Positions 22,901 to 37,900 of a stretch of DNA of 64,000 nt are shown here, in pieces. Both the position numbers and the translations under genes were made by a program. Positions within the stretch are counted from its first letter, which is position 1. Each line of letters starts with the position of its first letter. The notes beneath the pieces were generated by a model that was not told the origin of the DNA, searched no databases, and worked only from the letters and a program-made list of their open reading frames with translations. The stretch spans positions 8,556,001-8,620,000 of the forward strand of contig CM082576.2 in NCBI GenBank assembly GCA_040954595.2, given 5' to 3'. The DNA comes from Balanoglossus misakiensis. Lineage: Eukaryota; Hemichordata.

Positions 22901-25900
22901 TTCCAGTTCATACTAGCACATTTCTGCTGGTCTAGGACTGACTACACTGTAATAGTGCGCATATTGAAATTTGACAGAAACTACTGAAGGCACCAACTTC
23001 CCATACCTTCTATGAGTCGACAACAGAGATCCTGCCTCTGTTCAAGTTTCCTATTATGCCTTATGAAGACACATATAGTCCTTGCTGCAGCTAGCTTTAC
23101 AGGAAGTACTCTCTGTTGGCATCAAAAAATGAAGTGGGAATACACAAGTGAACAAAACAGACAATATCAAAATCAACAAGGCAGACATAAACCATTATTT
23201 ATGCAAACTTTCTGAAAGTGATTTTGTGCTAAATTTGCAAATGATTGCACTGCAATTGTTTGATATACCAACTTTACCAGACTTGTTGTATTTGTTTGTG
23301 AAATATTCAGCATTTTCAAGTCACCAGTCGGTGATACACAGAATGGCATAACAACAAAAAGCAAAACTCCAGGGACTCACATTTGTAGTTAGGTGCTTAA
23401 ACAAAACTGGCAAAAACTTGTAGTAGATCTGGTCGCTAGTTAAACATTTTGGAAGACATTCAAACTGAGTGATGAGATCGCAGTGCAGTCTCCAGCGCCT
23501 GGAGCACGCCGCCAACGACTCTGCAGCCATCAGGGCCGGCACCAAATCAGACAATCCGGTCAGCTGAAATCAAAGACACACACACATGATTAAACACACT
23601 GCCTCTGAAGCCAATAGGGACAGTCTTGACATCGAAGTCACGTCAACACTGGCAGGGCTAGTGGCATGCTGACAGATGGATTAGTATCTTATGACAACAG
23701 AGCAATTAGCAGGGTATAACCCCTGTACCTTTCATTCTGATATTATGCAGCAGTCAATGTTAACCTCCATACACCCCCACCTCAGGGCTTAAAAAAAGTG
23801 AGGGATTTGAAATTAGTCATCAAATTTGCCAATGCCCCAACCCCCCCTGGGGAAAGACAATCTTGCAAATCCCCCCGCACTCTCCCCATTTATAAAATTC
23901 TGCGGTTGATCGTGTTAGGTTACTGGGGGTCAATATGAAGCAAATGCCATGTTCTCTTGGGCTTAGTTCCTTGGCAAACTGCTTGTCTCCCCCCCCCCCC
24001 CCACCACATCTCGTATCGATTGAGGTGGGGTCCCTCGGGGATTACATTAACTGCTGCATATAACTATTAGTAAGGCATCATATTGGGCAGGTATTTTTAT
24101 TTCACCATACGTTGCCATGCCCCATTCCTTTCTGTTTTCTCTAGCAAGTTAGCATTGAGTATGCTTGTCAGCGGCAGGGAGAGGTAAGAGCAGGTTTTCA
24201 GCCGGTACACACATGCAGACTGCATCATGTTCTACTTATCCAAAACCAATGACCTTGGCTAACCATTAAACTTTTCAAAAATGCTATACATAACTGTTGA
24301 ATGAATGAATGAGATGCACACAGCATTCAGTGATGACATGATGCAAATGATTTTGTTAGTAACAACGCTTCCGTTGCAATGAGACTAGAAAGGGACAGTT
24401 ACAGAAAATGAGGTGAAAGGTCACAAAAAAACTTCCTATATTATACGATGTATGTCTAGTTCATTTACAGAAGTGGTTCTCATCTGTGATAGTGTGCGTG
24501 GATGTGTATGGTTATTTTTTGAAGTCTGTGAAAGTCAAAATGCTGAACCTGTATCTGAATAAATGCACCATGCCTAGCATGCAGACACAATGGAAAGTGG
24601 ATAATCAAATTTGGAAAATAATGGCTTTTCTGTCAGAAAGACGTCTTAAAAGACTTTTTTCATACAGTAAATTCCAACTAAGGACAGATTAAATGTCTAA
24701 TCCAAAGGTCTGCCTAAAGATGTGATTTGACCTATGTCTGGTGTGTGGGAGGATTTTTATGTCACTAACATTGTTGTTATTTTTGAAATACAAATCTTGC
24801 ATAATGCCACAATGTTCAGCCTAAAGTCAGATTACACGAACGGGGAGGAACATTGGGGGTTGAACCAAAGTTTGGTGGTGAAGGTGAGTTGCAGTGCGGC
24901 ACTGTCAGAACAAATGCGAGTATCAGAGAATGGCTGGCTGTGTTAGAGAATCTAGACCTAGGCTACAAAGATTATATTACTACTACTAGATTACGAGTAC
25001 TTAAATTATTGCAAAGTATTTCAAATGACTCTACTACAGAGGATAGGTTAATCAGTGATCTAGATTTTGAATGTTGTTTCTGTTAGTGTTAACACATGAC
25101 ATGCGTTGGATAAATATGCATCTTTTAAAAACAAGGCAGTTTATTGCATCAGTCTGGTTTACTATTTCCTTCCCTTGCATGCATGGCAACGGTTGCCACA
25201 TTTCTGTGTTTTTTTTTTCTCAATCAAGGAAGAAAACTGACAACCAGGCTGGGCAGGGCTAAGATGACTGCTTACCCGCTTACAAAGGATGAGATTGTCA
25301 AAGCCAAAACCACTTATCTAGAGTGGGGATATAAAAACATATACAGGTAACATGACAGGGGTAGGTGTGGCAAGACTATATACACTATATTTTTTCATTG
25401 CTTGAGTTGTGTTGGGACTTGGGATTGAGTGATTAAAATGAAAAATTAATTATTTTCCTTACAATAACTATTGTCGGGAGCTAGAGAGATCATGGTCCTG
25501 TATCAAGCTTGCATTGTGAAATCAGTGAAGTGGTTTGCAGAATGTTTGATTTATCATTATGCTCTGCACTGATTTACAAGTGTTTTACACAGATTGGCTC
25601 AACTGTACATTGCCTTGTATCCAGTGGCTCTGGGGGAATGCGACAAAGGTAATGTGACAGAAGACATGCTATACCTCCCTCTACAACATCAATTGAAGTT
25701 CTTTCGTTTTCATATGTCACTTCATGTATATTTATTATTCAACTGGAAAAGTTGCCGCAATCTCTACAGTAACCTGGTGAAAGATCTTAGTCGTGACTGT
25801 GATGAAATGTAATGTGATGTGATATGTGGTGTGTAATGTGGTGTGATGTGATTTCTGTTATTACTTAATTAAAATTTTCTTCTGTAGGAGTGTTATGAGT

Positions 25901-28900
25901 GTTACAACAGGGAGGAAGAAAATTAGTCAAGGAGAAAATTAGTCAGCTGGTAAACCCAGAAGGGCTTTATACGATGACAACACCCGTTACCTTGGATTCG
26001 GTGACCACATTACCACCTCCTTTGGCAAACATCTCCAGAGTCTCCGGTATGTGGGGGACCAAGCCTTCCAGCACCTAGGTGTGTGGAATTACAAGGGGAA
26101 AGTCAGTACTATAACTGCTTACTGCGTCAAACACACAGTGCAATAGAGAAGGTACAGAGGACTTGGTATGCTAAATACTGACATCTGATGCAATTTAATC
26201 GGGAACAGGAATGCAGACGTAAATGCACAATCCAGAATAGATTTCTGTTTGAGCTGCAGATGACACAGGAAGAAGGAGTCGGGGAGAAAAGCAATGTGAC
26301 CTACCTCAGTGGAGTCGTCTTTCAGTAAACTGATCAATTCTTGCTGTATGGTAACGACACTGGAGCCTAGCAGCTTGGCAACCTGTGGGGGGATCAAGTC
26401 AGAACAACTGTTACAAACCAAATAATTTCTTTTCTTTAATTTCCTCTTTCCAGATACTTGGGAAATTTGAACATTCTTTAAAACATGCCTTCAGAACATT
26501 TCTACTTCCTGACACAGTACAACTGTTTGATACTTTTGTACGGTAGAGACCTTTTGATACATACAGTTGATTGAACAGGTACGTTTAGATAGTGCATACA
26601 GTCATATTTACTTGAACCAAACTGTACAAAATGCGTGGGCTGGGGTGCTATTTCCAAGCCAAACACCGCACAGGAACAAAGCAAACTGAAGACAAATTAA
26701 ACCAACACGCAGTTGATTGCAGACTCTGCATGCATAGCTGCCAAGCTCTTATCACTCCTCATCACTGGACCATGTCTAACGCAACACTGACACAACTCGC
26801 TTTTTCTGACATGTCCCTGTTTATCAAGCGAACAGATCATTTATGACATTTACGGGATTGTTGTTTTTCAGCTGGTTCAGCCAGTATGGAAAGGGGGGGG
26901 GGGGGGTTTGCTCACCTCGTGAAATCCACAGGCCACTGTCCTCCGCACCAGTCTGTGCGGATCGTCACACATGCTGGAGAATGTGCTGTAGAGTTCAGCT
27001 TTGAAGTTGCGAGCCCCAGCAAACAACACCATACACTGGTAAAGAGACAGAAAGAGAGAGAGAAAATTGTTTAATTATGACATTTTATTTCTGCTTCAAT
27101 TTGTATCACGATCTTTGAACTTTGCAGTGCATGTGCAAAATGAAACAAAATACAAGATGGTATAATATTTCAACGCTGCAGCAACAAATCCATCAGCAAA
27201 TCTGTGAATCTGTAAACAATCTGTGTAATAAGCAATTTTTTCCCCTGCCAGTGACGGGCAAACAACAGTTCACCATGAGGGTTGTTTTTACATTCAGGAC
27301 GTGGACCCGGCAAGAGAAGATGGATGGCTCAAGTAGGATGGCAAATTGCATGCCTGAGAGATTTCCTCTTAGCACGGCAAAGATTTGAGTTAAGTGAGGG
27401 TGACATTCATTTGCAGATAGTGGACTACTAATTCGCGAAGACGGACCAGCCCCCATCTTACTAACTGCACCCTGACAAATGGACTCCAGGGAGTATCGAT
27501 GCGCTATCGGAAAATGTTCACAGACACAAAATTCGAAACGGCTGCTAATCACTAGATAAACTCCAGTGGAAAAACATCTTGAAGGGTTAATTTTCGCGAA
27601 ACAAGACCGCGCTGAAACACCCATTATATCTTTTCACCTTTCCCCATTGATTTGACACCACAGGCCTAAAAAACAGCAAAGCCAATGAGTCAAGTCGTTT
27701 ATGAAAATTTAATCCACAAGCCTATTTATTCCACAAGACTATTTATTTACATGATCAATGTCTAGCGAGCGTAAAACTCTGGGAAAAGGAATTTCCTGGT
27801 ACTTCCTCAACCGACAACAAAATTTCCTATTGACGGATTAAATCCGACATGGACTCTCATCAGCATTCCGGTCAAGTATCAATTCCAGGTGGCTATTATC
27901 TCTCAACAGTTTTTTGTGCTCACTCCAGGTAATGTCACTGTAAACAGTTTTTTTTTTATTTTTACAGTGGGCAAGGTCTCCACGTCTTTATTTCCACTCT
28001 AATTCTCTGAATGAGAATGGCTAACAGACAGATAAGTACTGTAATCACTGTGAACGCACATTGTCACTTTGAGGAGGTGAACGGATGGCCGTAAAAAAAC
28101 AAACTGTACACAGTCTATCAGCTCCGGGTGAACCCTAGCATTCCGATAAAGTTCAGGCTTAAAATCAGAATACTAATGTAATATACGCACAGTACTCCTT
28201 CCTGCTTGAAGAGAATTTCATTTCTTATTATTTAATACTAAGTTAAAGTTTAAAAATAGACAAGAAAAAGTATTTAAAACACTCCAGATGTGACATAGTG
28301 TACACACAGCAGAGGATGTGATCAATCTGCCAATATTTCAGTTGCTGTTTACACGACAATATTTTACCTTACATTAGAACATTAATTCTCTGAAAATTAT
28401 CCCTATACTTACAGGAAAGTTATAGGCCGCACACTGTCTGCATTCAGCGTAACTGTCTTCTTCTTCAAATATATTAAGTACATTGGGCGTCTGCAAGGGA
28501 ATGAAAAGAAACAAATTTATTCCCAGCACAAGAGGGCGCACTTACTGTGCCTGCAGCAGCCTATCTTGTCGTTGTTGGTTCTGCACATTTTCAAAGCTCA
28601 CATTTGTTCTCCTTCAGCAAACGAGATTTGAAGGGGCCATTAAATGGAGGCAATCAGGGCGTGCAGTTAAACAATCTGAAGAGTGCTGATGTGAACGCTC
28701 CATCTCCGGTTAATTATGTAAAACTAACAACAGTAAAAGTTCTACGAGCGCAAAAAAAAAAGGTAACACGCGACATTACGTGAGAGGCTATGAATGGCGG
28801 TGAGAGTAGCAATAAACATGGGCAGTAGTTGCTTACACAGACAGAGACACACACACGTGTACGTGCACACACACACACAGGCCACACATGCACTGGTCTA

Positions 28901-31900
28901 GCCCTGCTTGTCACAGAGAACATTAAAAGCAACAACAGCTGATGCTTTTGCCAGCATAACCCAAATTACAGACATCTCTGTGATCGTGGCCGGCAGAACT
29001 GCGCCAACACAGAACATCATAAAAGCTTGATATCTTCCGCCTTGCACAGACACACACGCAACACTATATCAAGTGTTACGTGGGATGGTAAAAACAAGGT
29101 GGGATTTCCCACAGCCGCGAGTAAATTGCAAGAATGAAACGACCTTTCCGAGGGGTCGTAAGAGAGACAAATGCGTTTCACAAGCGCTAAGTGTCTCCTT
29201 GCTCTAAATTGCTACAGGTGACAGTTTGATGGTATCTCTCGAGTCAAATATCCTGAGTCGGTACTCCCGGTGAATTCTTAAAAAGGGGAATCAGTACATG
29301 TAACAGCATCACGCTCCTTTGTACTGCAAATTCACAAGTTCTTAAAAGACATAATGCATTACAGGACTTGTCAACAACTTTTCATGCCACAACAGGTTCA
29401 GAATCGGTCAAGTTTCATCCACCATTTCATTGGCCTTGGCAGTGGTGGCCATATTTAGGTACAAATCTCATAAAAAGGGGGCCATCCATGTTCACTTTCT
29501 GCACCTTATAAATTTTTATCACTGAGATAAAACCAAGATTTGTTTCCAAACTTTCCCCCGGTATTTGTGGACCCTCCCCCCAGCTTGACTGTTGACAGTC
29601 GACAATTGGCACTGTGCTGACATCTGTCGATTTGTTTGCAACTCTACAGTGACCTGCTTTTTCTCTTTTGTGTTACGACACCTGTTAGATTATATGTCAA
29701 GAACAGAGGTGCACTGCACTTTTCATGTGTCCCACATTGAAATCTGTCGCCACAGTCAGCAGTTTCAATGGGACAACAAAGTGTTGATTATTGTACTGAT
29801 TAAGGTTTTTTTTTTACATCTAACAACAGCACCTTGTCTGTGCATTCTTTAAAACATACGTACAATTACTGACATTCACAATATTTAATTTTTAACATTT
29901 TTATCTGAGCACCCACAAGAGCGCAGAAGGGGTTGAAGTGCAGAGACATCTTCGGGATTCCTTATAACCAGAACACAGAAACTAAACAGAGAGATCTTTT
30001 TGGGGAGGAGACTTTGACACGGATGTAGAAAACATCATCTTTGTCATTTCTGTGGAGTCTAATTATTTCATTTGACATCAAATTTCAAATCCTTAACCCC
30101 AGTATCCCCCCAAACCAGTCTTACTCTCAGAACAGGGACAGAACAATGCAGTAAATTTTCAGACAGCATTCATCCACTATGGAACACAGCCACCTTTTAA
30201 CAATGCGCATGATACACACAATACACACAGCCACTCACGGAATTAACCCACATCCCAGGAGTATATACAGACCGACTCACCATTCTATCTGAACTCTTAG
30301 ACTTTCCGTCCATTAGGCCCAGAACACATAACCGCCTATAAAAATTTAAAAACCATATCTTTTGATCCTCATTGAGGTTAACTGAAAAGGAAAGAAAAAA
30401 AAAACGGAAAAGATAAGCTGTATTATAAATGAGTCAAAATGTGATCATGATGAGGTGAGTCCCAGGTGGTGGTATCTTGATTGTTCGATGTAATTGATTT
30501 TTTTCTCTCTCGTACAAATGCACCTTGTCAGTGTGTTCTTTCATCCAGGTGCCGACGACCCCTGTCAGGGTCAACCAGCCCCCTTGAGCTCACCGCTCTG
30601 GCACAAAAGAAAAAGCAATCGGCTGAGATGATAACACGCATGCACTCGGGCGTGATGGGGATCCCACTTTCTCTGCTTCGCTGACTCTTGACATTGTTCT
30701 TGAGATGAGCGTTAAAATACCCATTTTCCTACTCTCTGCACCTGTTGTGATGAGTCAAATGAACTTGACAACTGCATATGTCAGTGTTTTGGAGTCGGTA
30801 ATGGCTGGCTGAACACAGTGCAGTGATGGGAGGGGTCCAACCTTACCCTAGAAAATCGATTTTGGATCAAACCATGGTGCTGACAGGGTCAGAGCCAGTT
30901 TGATATCTCACCTGATAAACCATGGCATAACCTCCCAAATTGGTGGGCAACGCTGGGCAGAGTTGAGTCCTCGTGTTGAAAGGCATTCTCACAAAATCTA
31001 CACATTAACGGGATAATAGTGTTTACACAGGTTTCTACGAGGAGAAGAAAAGATGGGAATTAATATTAAGTCTGTGATGGTAACATAAAATCAAGCATTT
31101 GAGGCAGACAATGAAGACACTATTAGCCTGATCTTCAAGACAAGTCCAGAAGTTGACTCATTAGTTTAACAAAATTTATGTCCAGCACATTACTGGCCTT
31201 AAAGTTGTGTGAAATGGGTGTGTGCCATTGAAGAGCCTTTCAGAACTCAGCTTTTAATTTCTGCAATGAAGTACTTCACAGAAGACAAGCCATACTCACC
31301 ATCGTCTAATAAACTAAGTAAGCTGACCACGGTTTCTAGAGCTGCTAGTCGTACAAAACTTTCCTCGTCATTGCTAAGTTCAACTAGTTCTGGTAATATT
31401 GCACTTTTCGTAGACTCAAGGCTACAAGAAAAAGATAAAAAGGGGAAACTTCTTGTCATGATGTGGGACTGTGACTAACCCTCCAGACTGACGTAAATTT
31501 TAATCCATCTGACAGTGGGTTGTCATGGATACTAATACAGCCCTCACGGCACAGCTTTACTATAGAAGAAACACTGGGGATATGGCCTATTGTGAACATT
31601 CTTACAGGCAAAATGTAATTTGGTACATATAACCAATTACAGTTGCAAATAAAATTGGGTCACCTTCACATTAGCCCTATCATATCAATTTTTTTTTGGA
31701 GATATGAAAGTCAGAATTTCCACTTGCAAAGGCCAAATGTTCACGGATTTGCTGGTAAAAAGCTGTGATGACGCATTGCTTCTATCCAGATTTTTCCAAC
31801 TCGGCAAAAACATTCCAATTTCTGTAAACACACATATACGGTGACTGGATCACAAAAGTTTCTACTGAAGGATTGGGGAATAACCTAAAATGGGGTTATA

Positions 31901-34900
31901 CGTAAATATCTTGGCTCAAGGATCAGTATCTGTGTGACATCAGAAGCCATGATAACAAGCACTGTTATAACACTGCCATAATCGACAAGCGATTTACCTA
32001 TGTCAACAGACTCTGAAGACTTTTCTCAAAAAAACAAAAATTACAAATGCACTGAACAATGAGAGGTTGATAATCGATCTGCACAGTCACACGGCTGTTG
32101 TGCTCAAGTACCCTCAGCTCTCCATGATTAATTTGCCCGTTGCCTCTCCGCGGCAAAAACCAAAATAAAAAATACATCTGCACTGAAATGCACGACCTGC
32201 TGACCCACTGCGTTTGCTCTAGTGGTGATGAAGTGTTGTTTTCAACATTCACTGGAGAGGTGGGGGGGGGGGGAGACTAGTCGGCCAACTGACCTTTACA
32301 CTGTTGAACCTGTCCTCGCTGGGGTCAGTCACCGCTAAGACATAAACAAATACTACCCAGTCCCTTTGTGTTTTTCATTGCTCACTGCTTTGACAGTAAT
32401 GAGAATCCTGACACAGACATTAAAATTCCAGAGATGTTAGTGAACACAGGCATGTTTTTTTTCTTCAGGGAAAGATTTCGGAATTTCCAGCGTTGTACAA
32501 TTATGTCTTGTTTGCACCATTCCATAAACTGAAATGTATATTCACAGTCCCTCCACACACGACTGTGGTATATTGCATATTGTTGACATGTACACCAAGA
32601 GGTAATTCAAAAGGGACAATGACTGTACAGTAACCCTTTCAAAGCCACATTTCTACTGTCAATATGTGGTGCAACATTTTAAAATTCTCTCTAACGTTTT
32701 CCCCTTAATTGTAGACCAGGTGAACATAATTTTCCATTGTCTGAAGGTCTTGAGAAAAATTTGAGAAAAATTTTGGAGAAAGTCATGAGGGTTAATTTTG
32801 AAGATGATGACATGTTGACTTTGAGATGACGTTCAAAAGGCTAATGTGTTGAATTATATCAGGATATTTTGCACTTCACAACTGTCACAAACAGGATTTT
32901 GAGACGGAACTGAAATGTATTGTATATTGTTGACATGTACAGCCAAAAGTAATTCAAAAGGGGACAATGAGTGTACATTTAATGTGTTCGATTATTTATA
33001 TCAAGACATTCTGCATTTCACAACTGTCATACACAGGTTTTTTTTCCAAAGAAACGTTTTAGAGGGCTTTCACTCAAGCACTACAAGTAAGCTTGAAAGC
33101 AAATCTTCAACCGAAGATGTTTACACAAACCTTCACAACAAATAACACTTGAAGGTTTAGGGCGTTTTGAAACCAGCTGCCCTCATCACACATAGCCATA
33201 CTGACAGTACCATTTATAAGGTATCATAAATTTCCTTCAATTTTGATTATTAGGTCAGGCCAGCTGAAGTTAAACCACCTTGGATGAAAATCTCACTTAA
33301 CAATGCTATTGGCTCATTCGCGTGAGCAGATGCGACGTATCCAGCTGATTGGCTTACATATTGTAGACGAAATGTACATGCCAAAAAGACAATATGCTGT
33401 TTTCAAAAGCAGAGGTATTTAAGTGGGCACAGGGAAAACTTTTGAACTTCCTATCAAAGAAACCACCAAAATTAAAATTCCATTCACGCGATCAGGAACA
33501 GATCACTCAGAATCTACACGTGGAATACAATATGGCAGATAATTTACATGAGAAATGCACAAAATAGGCTTACATACTAGCCGGAACACATTCTGGCTTT
33601 TAATGTGCTTATATCGATGTCCCATGATAAAAGTATACATTTCAGATTTAAAAAAAGCAAGACTCAGCTTACCCTAAGCCCCTGGCAACTGCATCTAGTT
33701 GTCGACACATACAACCCCTAACTTCGTAATCCACATCTTGGCATAGAGACGTCACTAGGGGTAAAATTTCCTTTTTAATCCTGTGGAATCGGCAAAACAG
33801 AGAGGGAACACAGAGAAAACGAGCAGAGATTTAATAAAGTCAGACATTTCAGCTGTGTTGATTTTTCAGGCAGGCATGCGTGTAATCCCTGTACATGGTA
33901 TTTGTAGATCATTAAAGACGTATCCCCCCTGAATCTGATGCTTGCTAATGGTGTGGTGTTCCGAGTCTGTCTGGAGAGCACTGCTGCATGTAGTTGTCTG
34001 AGATCACTGCATTACCATGGTAACTGATAGTCAGCTTTTGCGAAGTGATCTTTGCAAAACAAATTCAAACCACCGAATTGATACTTACATGAAGGAGTCA
34101 AACTTGGTGGCTATTCTGCCGAGAATTTTACAGCTGGCAAGTCTTGAATGGACGGACTGGGATAGCTGTCCCTTATTGATGGCTATCGTCAGAATCTGCG
34201 AAGATGTCAACAACGACGGGAGTCAACATATCTGTATATGTGCAGAGATGCTACATTTGTGCATTCTGGGTCTCCCCATCTCTGCCTGCTAACAAAAGCC
34301 AACCTGCCCTTTACGCGACACAAATGTGTCTCCACATCTACCACGTTCTGTGCCTCTCTCCGTCACCACATGACAGCAATTCTGTCACTCTGTCTCCTTT
34401 TACATGAATGCCTCCATTTCGCTCTCTCTCTATCCATTTCAGTATTTTCTCTATCAAACTACATTATGCCCGTTGCAAAAGGACAAATGCAAGTAGTGCT
34501 TGCTAGCTGACTTACCTCTTTTTTAATGATATCTTTAGGAAGGTGGGATATCACTTCCAACAACGTCTCCAGCCAGGAATATGCGATGGCTGCAGATGAA
34601 ACAAAGAAAATAAAAGATGTTGATCGCACATTGTTGAGAGTGAGTGTTAATGACTAGAACAGGAGAAGAAGAAAAAAATCTTAACTATATAACATATGAG
34701 CAGGCAAAGTCTGGCCGATCAAACAGTCATGCTCATGCATCTAAGGTACAATGTAGTTTGGTCTAGATGCACCTCTATTGTATTTGAACTCAAGAAAATA
34801 CAGTGATTCAATAAAGTTACAGACTATCAAGAAGTGGGTGTGTTTTGGACTTTTTTTTTTAATTTAGCAGTGGCATCGATGCAGTTTTGTCAAACACCAT

Positions 34901-37900
34901 ACACAGAATTGTCTACATGTGTAAGTATGTACCATCATGCACTTCTACTTGCTGGTGAGCACATGTTTAGGTTGTTTGAATATCTCCCATGCACAGTGCG
35001 ACAGAATCGCAGGCATTCTGCCCGGTGAGTGGGGGGGGGGGGAGGAGGGGGGTTATGGGTGGGTGTTTCAAGGCAGCACACCTCTATCAGGACAATTCAC
35101 TAATTCCTTTTTTACCAAAACAGTTTTGCTGGAAATCCCACCTTCAAGTTCCTTTTCTTTCCTCTTTTGCCTCAAAGCTTAGAAAATCAGAGAAATCAGA
35201 CAGAACTGTGGTCACAAAATAAAACATGTCAAAATAAATAAATCCTTCTCTGTGCCACTTTGGCAGCAAAATGATAAATTTATCAAATATACAAATGTAT
35301 ATATACCCAAGCTCTCACAAGTCTTGTAATACCTGCACTTTCCTCAACACTGTCGTAAATGTCAATGTATAACATGATAATCTATTTCGAGTCCAGTGGC
35401 ATAAAAATACCACCACTGCCCAAACCAACAACTGATAGAATTTCCCGTTCATCCGCGCCTTGAAAATTACATTTGGCAGATCCACACATGTTGAAATGAG
35501 GCCCTCACTTTGGAGGCAAAGTTCAACTCAGAAGAGAATGCACATTTATTTATTGAGTGCCTGTATTGTATTATTAATCTAGCCAGGCATGATATATAGA
35601 TAACACTGTTGGCATTACATTCATTGCAGTATGACTCACTGAATTGATACCACGCAAATTGACGAGTTATTGCCATTTCCTTATCAATCATATCCCATTC
35701 ATAACCATAGTAAACCAATCATATTTTTAAAATCTAGAAAATGATGCAATATTTAATCAGCTTCAGAGATTGCTTCTATAAGTCTTCAATATTGACATCT
35801 AGCAAACTACAGGTTTGCCCACTGGAGGGACAAAGGAGCCCGCATATTCTGTTTTGGAGCAGAGTTTAATATTGCACATCCGTGACAGTGCAAACTGAAC
35901 TTTCAGGATGTGGACACGCAGTGAGTGGGAGAACAACTTTGTATTATTTCCATCACCACCACTATCAGAAGGGCATTTCATGATAATTTCCTGCACCTTT
36001 TCAGTAACATTTACAGATAAAGTTCACCGCTTCCCCCTCCAGCTAGGAATCCACTTTGTTCGCACTAAACTGTTGACATGACTACATCAGAATTGATCAG
36101 TCAGCGTACAATAAACAAACACTGTTTCCAGGAATCCTTTTGTGAAAAAATAAAAAAAAACACTTTTGCCAGGCGGCCAGGTCAATGCTCTCTACCCACG
36201 TCAGAAATAAAACCGCTCGCTGGTGATAAATTTTTTATTTGTCTCTAAAATCCCTTTTTAGACAGAGTGGTGAAGAGGCCATTAAATGTACCCGTCTTGA
36301 CATGCGTGTGTATAAAACATTTTTAAACAATTCACGTAGGTGTTATTTTAAATCATCTTTCATCTTTTTTTTCAATGAAGTACTACCGCCCCAATGACAA
36401 ACATTGAATTATTAACTCACAAACACTCCAGGGTGTACAATGCCATATAAACATGTTATCTCTAAGAACTCCCCGTTGGTGGATTGGAAACAAATTAGAC
36501 CCATCTTCTTTTCACTTCATTGAAGTTTAATAACTGCCACCCATTGAAACTGACAGTTTTATGTACATGTAACAACACTGCGGACAGGACAATTTATTCA
36601 AAAAAACTCGGCAACTGAGAGTAGGAAAACATAAATGGCATGTCTTATGCAATTTTAATCGCTTGGAAGTGAAAACAGGGTAGGGAGTGCCTCTCGAGTC
36701 TATTTTCCGTTATTATTCTCCATCTACATCATTCTGCCTCCCCAGTCCATTAGTTACAGTCTATTTCGTATATCATTCTGCTCCGTGGTAATCCATTCAG
36801 TACACGTCATACACAGGAAGGTGCCAATGAATCAACGATGTGAGGATTTCTCAATGAATCGGTTCTAATGTACAAAGTCATGAATAATCTTGCTCCTGCT
36901 TATTTGAATGTGTTTAGAGGTGTTCAACAAACCCACAGGCAAAACTACCCAGTCTGCAAACAGAGGAGATTTGTATAGCACATTTTTTAAATGAGAGATT
37001 TATGTAGGTGTATAATGGAGTTAAAATATGGAATAGTTTGCCTGCAGGGTTAAATCCAGCTTTTCTTCTCTTCAATCATTCAAAATAAATTGTACGCTCC
37101 ATCTTATTAATAGCTGTGTGTGGAACCATGTTTAGTATACAGACTCTTTTTAAAAAAACATTACACTGCATTTATAATGCATTGCCCAGCACTGTGTATT
37201 AAGATGTCCCATTTGGCTCAGCAGTCTATGTATTATTAATACAACTTCTTGGCCAATGACAGAGGAAAGAGCAAGGCAGTTCACTAAATTCAAGTCAACA
37301 GTTCACATCTGCCAAGACATCTGGAAACATACAGTAACAGGATGGAAACATCAAACATCTAAAGCTAACATGAAACAACATGCTAGGCGCATTCATGACG
37401 TGTGACACACTTTTTATATCACCGTTCTTCAAACACAGATGTAACAAGAAACAACAGGTGTGTGATGCCCATTCGACACATGAACTGGTCGACGGCACAC
37501 CTGATAATTTAACTTATATTTTTTTTCTCGTTTCAAACCATGGTAACATGTTGATGCCAGAAGCATAGAGTGATACATCTGCACACACACGCACACACCA
37601 ACGCACGCACACACACAGCGACCTACCTGGATCTCGATTGTCAATACTCAGCAGCATGCTCTGTAGAAATGTCTGGGCAAACACTTGGTAGCTCACTATT
37701 TGATCTTCGATGATGTGGAGGAACGACTGGGTGGCGGCCACCTGGACGTCGCTTCCCGCTACATGCAACACCTCCTGTTGGTGCAGACAAGAACACAAAA
37801 TGTCATGAGAAGGGACTAGGTCGTGGTGTCGGGCCATCTTGAGATATACCATTCCGCATGAGATTCAGTGGATTGTTTTTATTTACAATTCCCAAAGCAG

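Noticed and set aside
27193-27624. 143-codon minus-strand ORF in a PPP4R4 intron
   Set aside because: It is the same strand as PPP4R4 but not in its family alignment. Exon 12 follows directly from exon 11 in phase, and the sequence has no recognisable domain.
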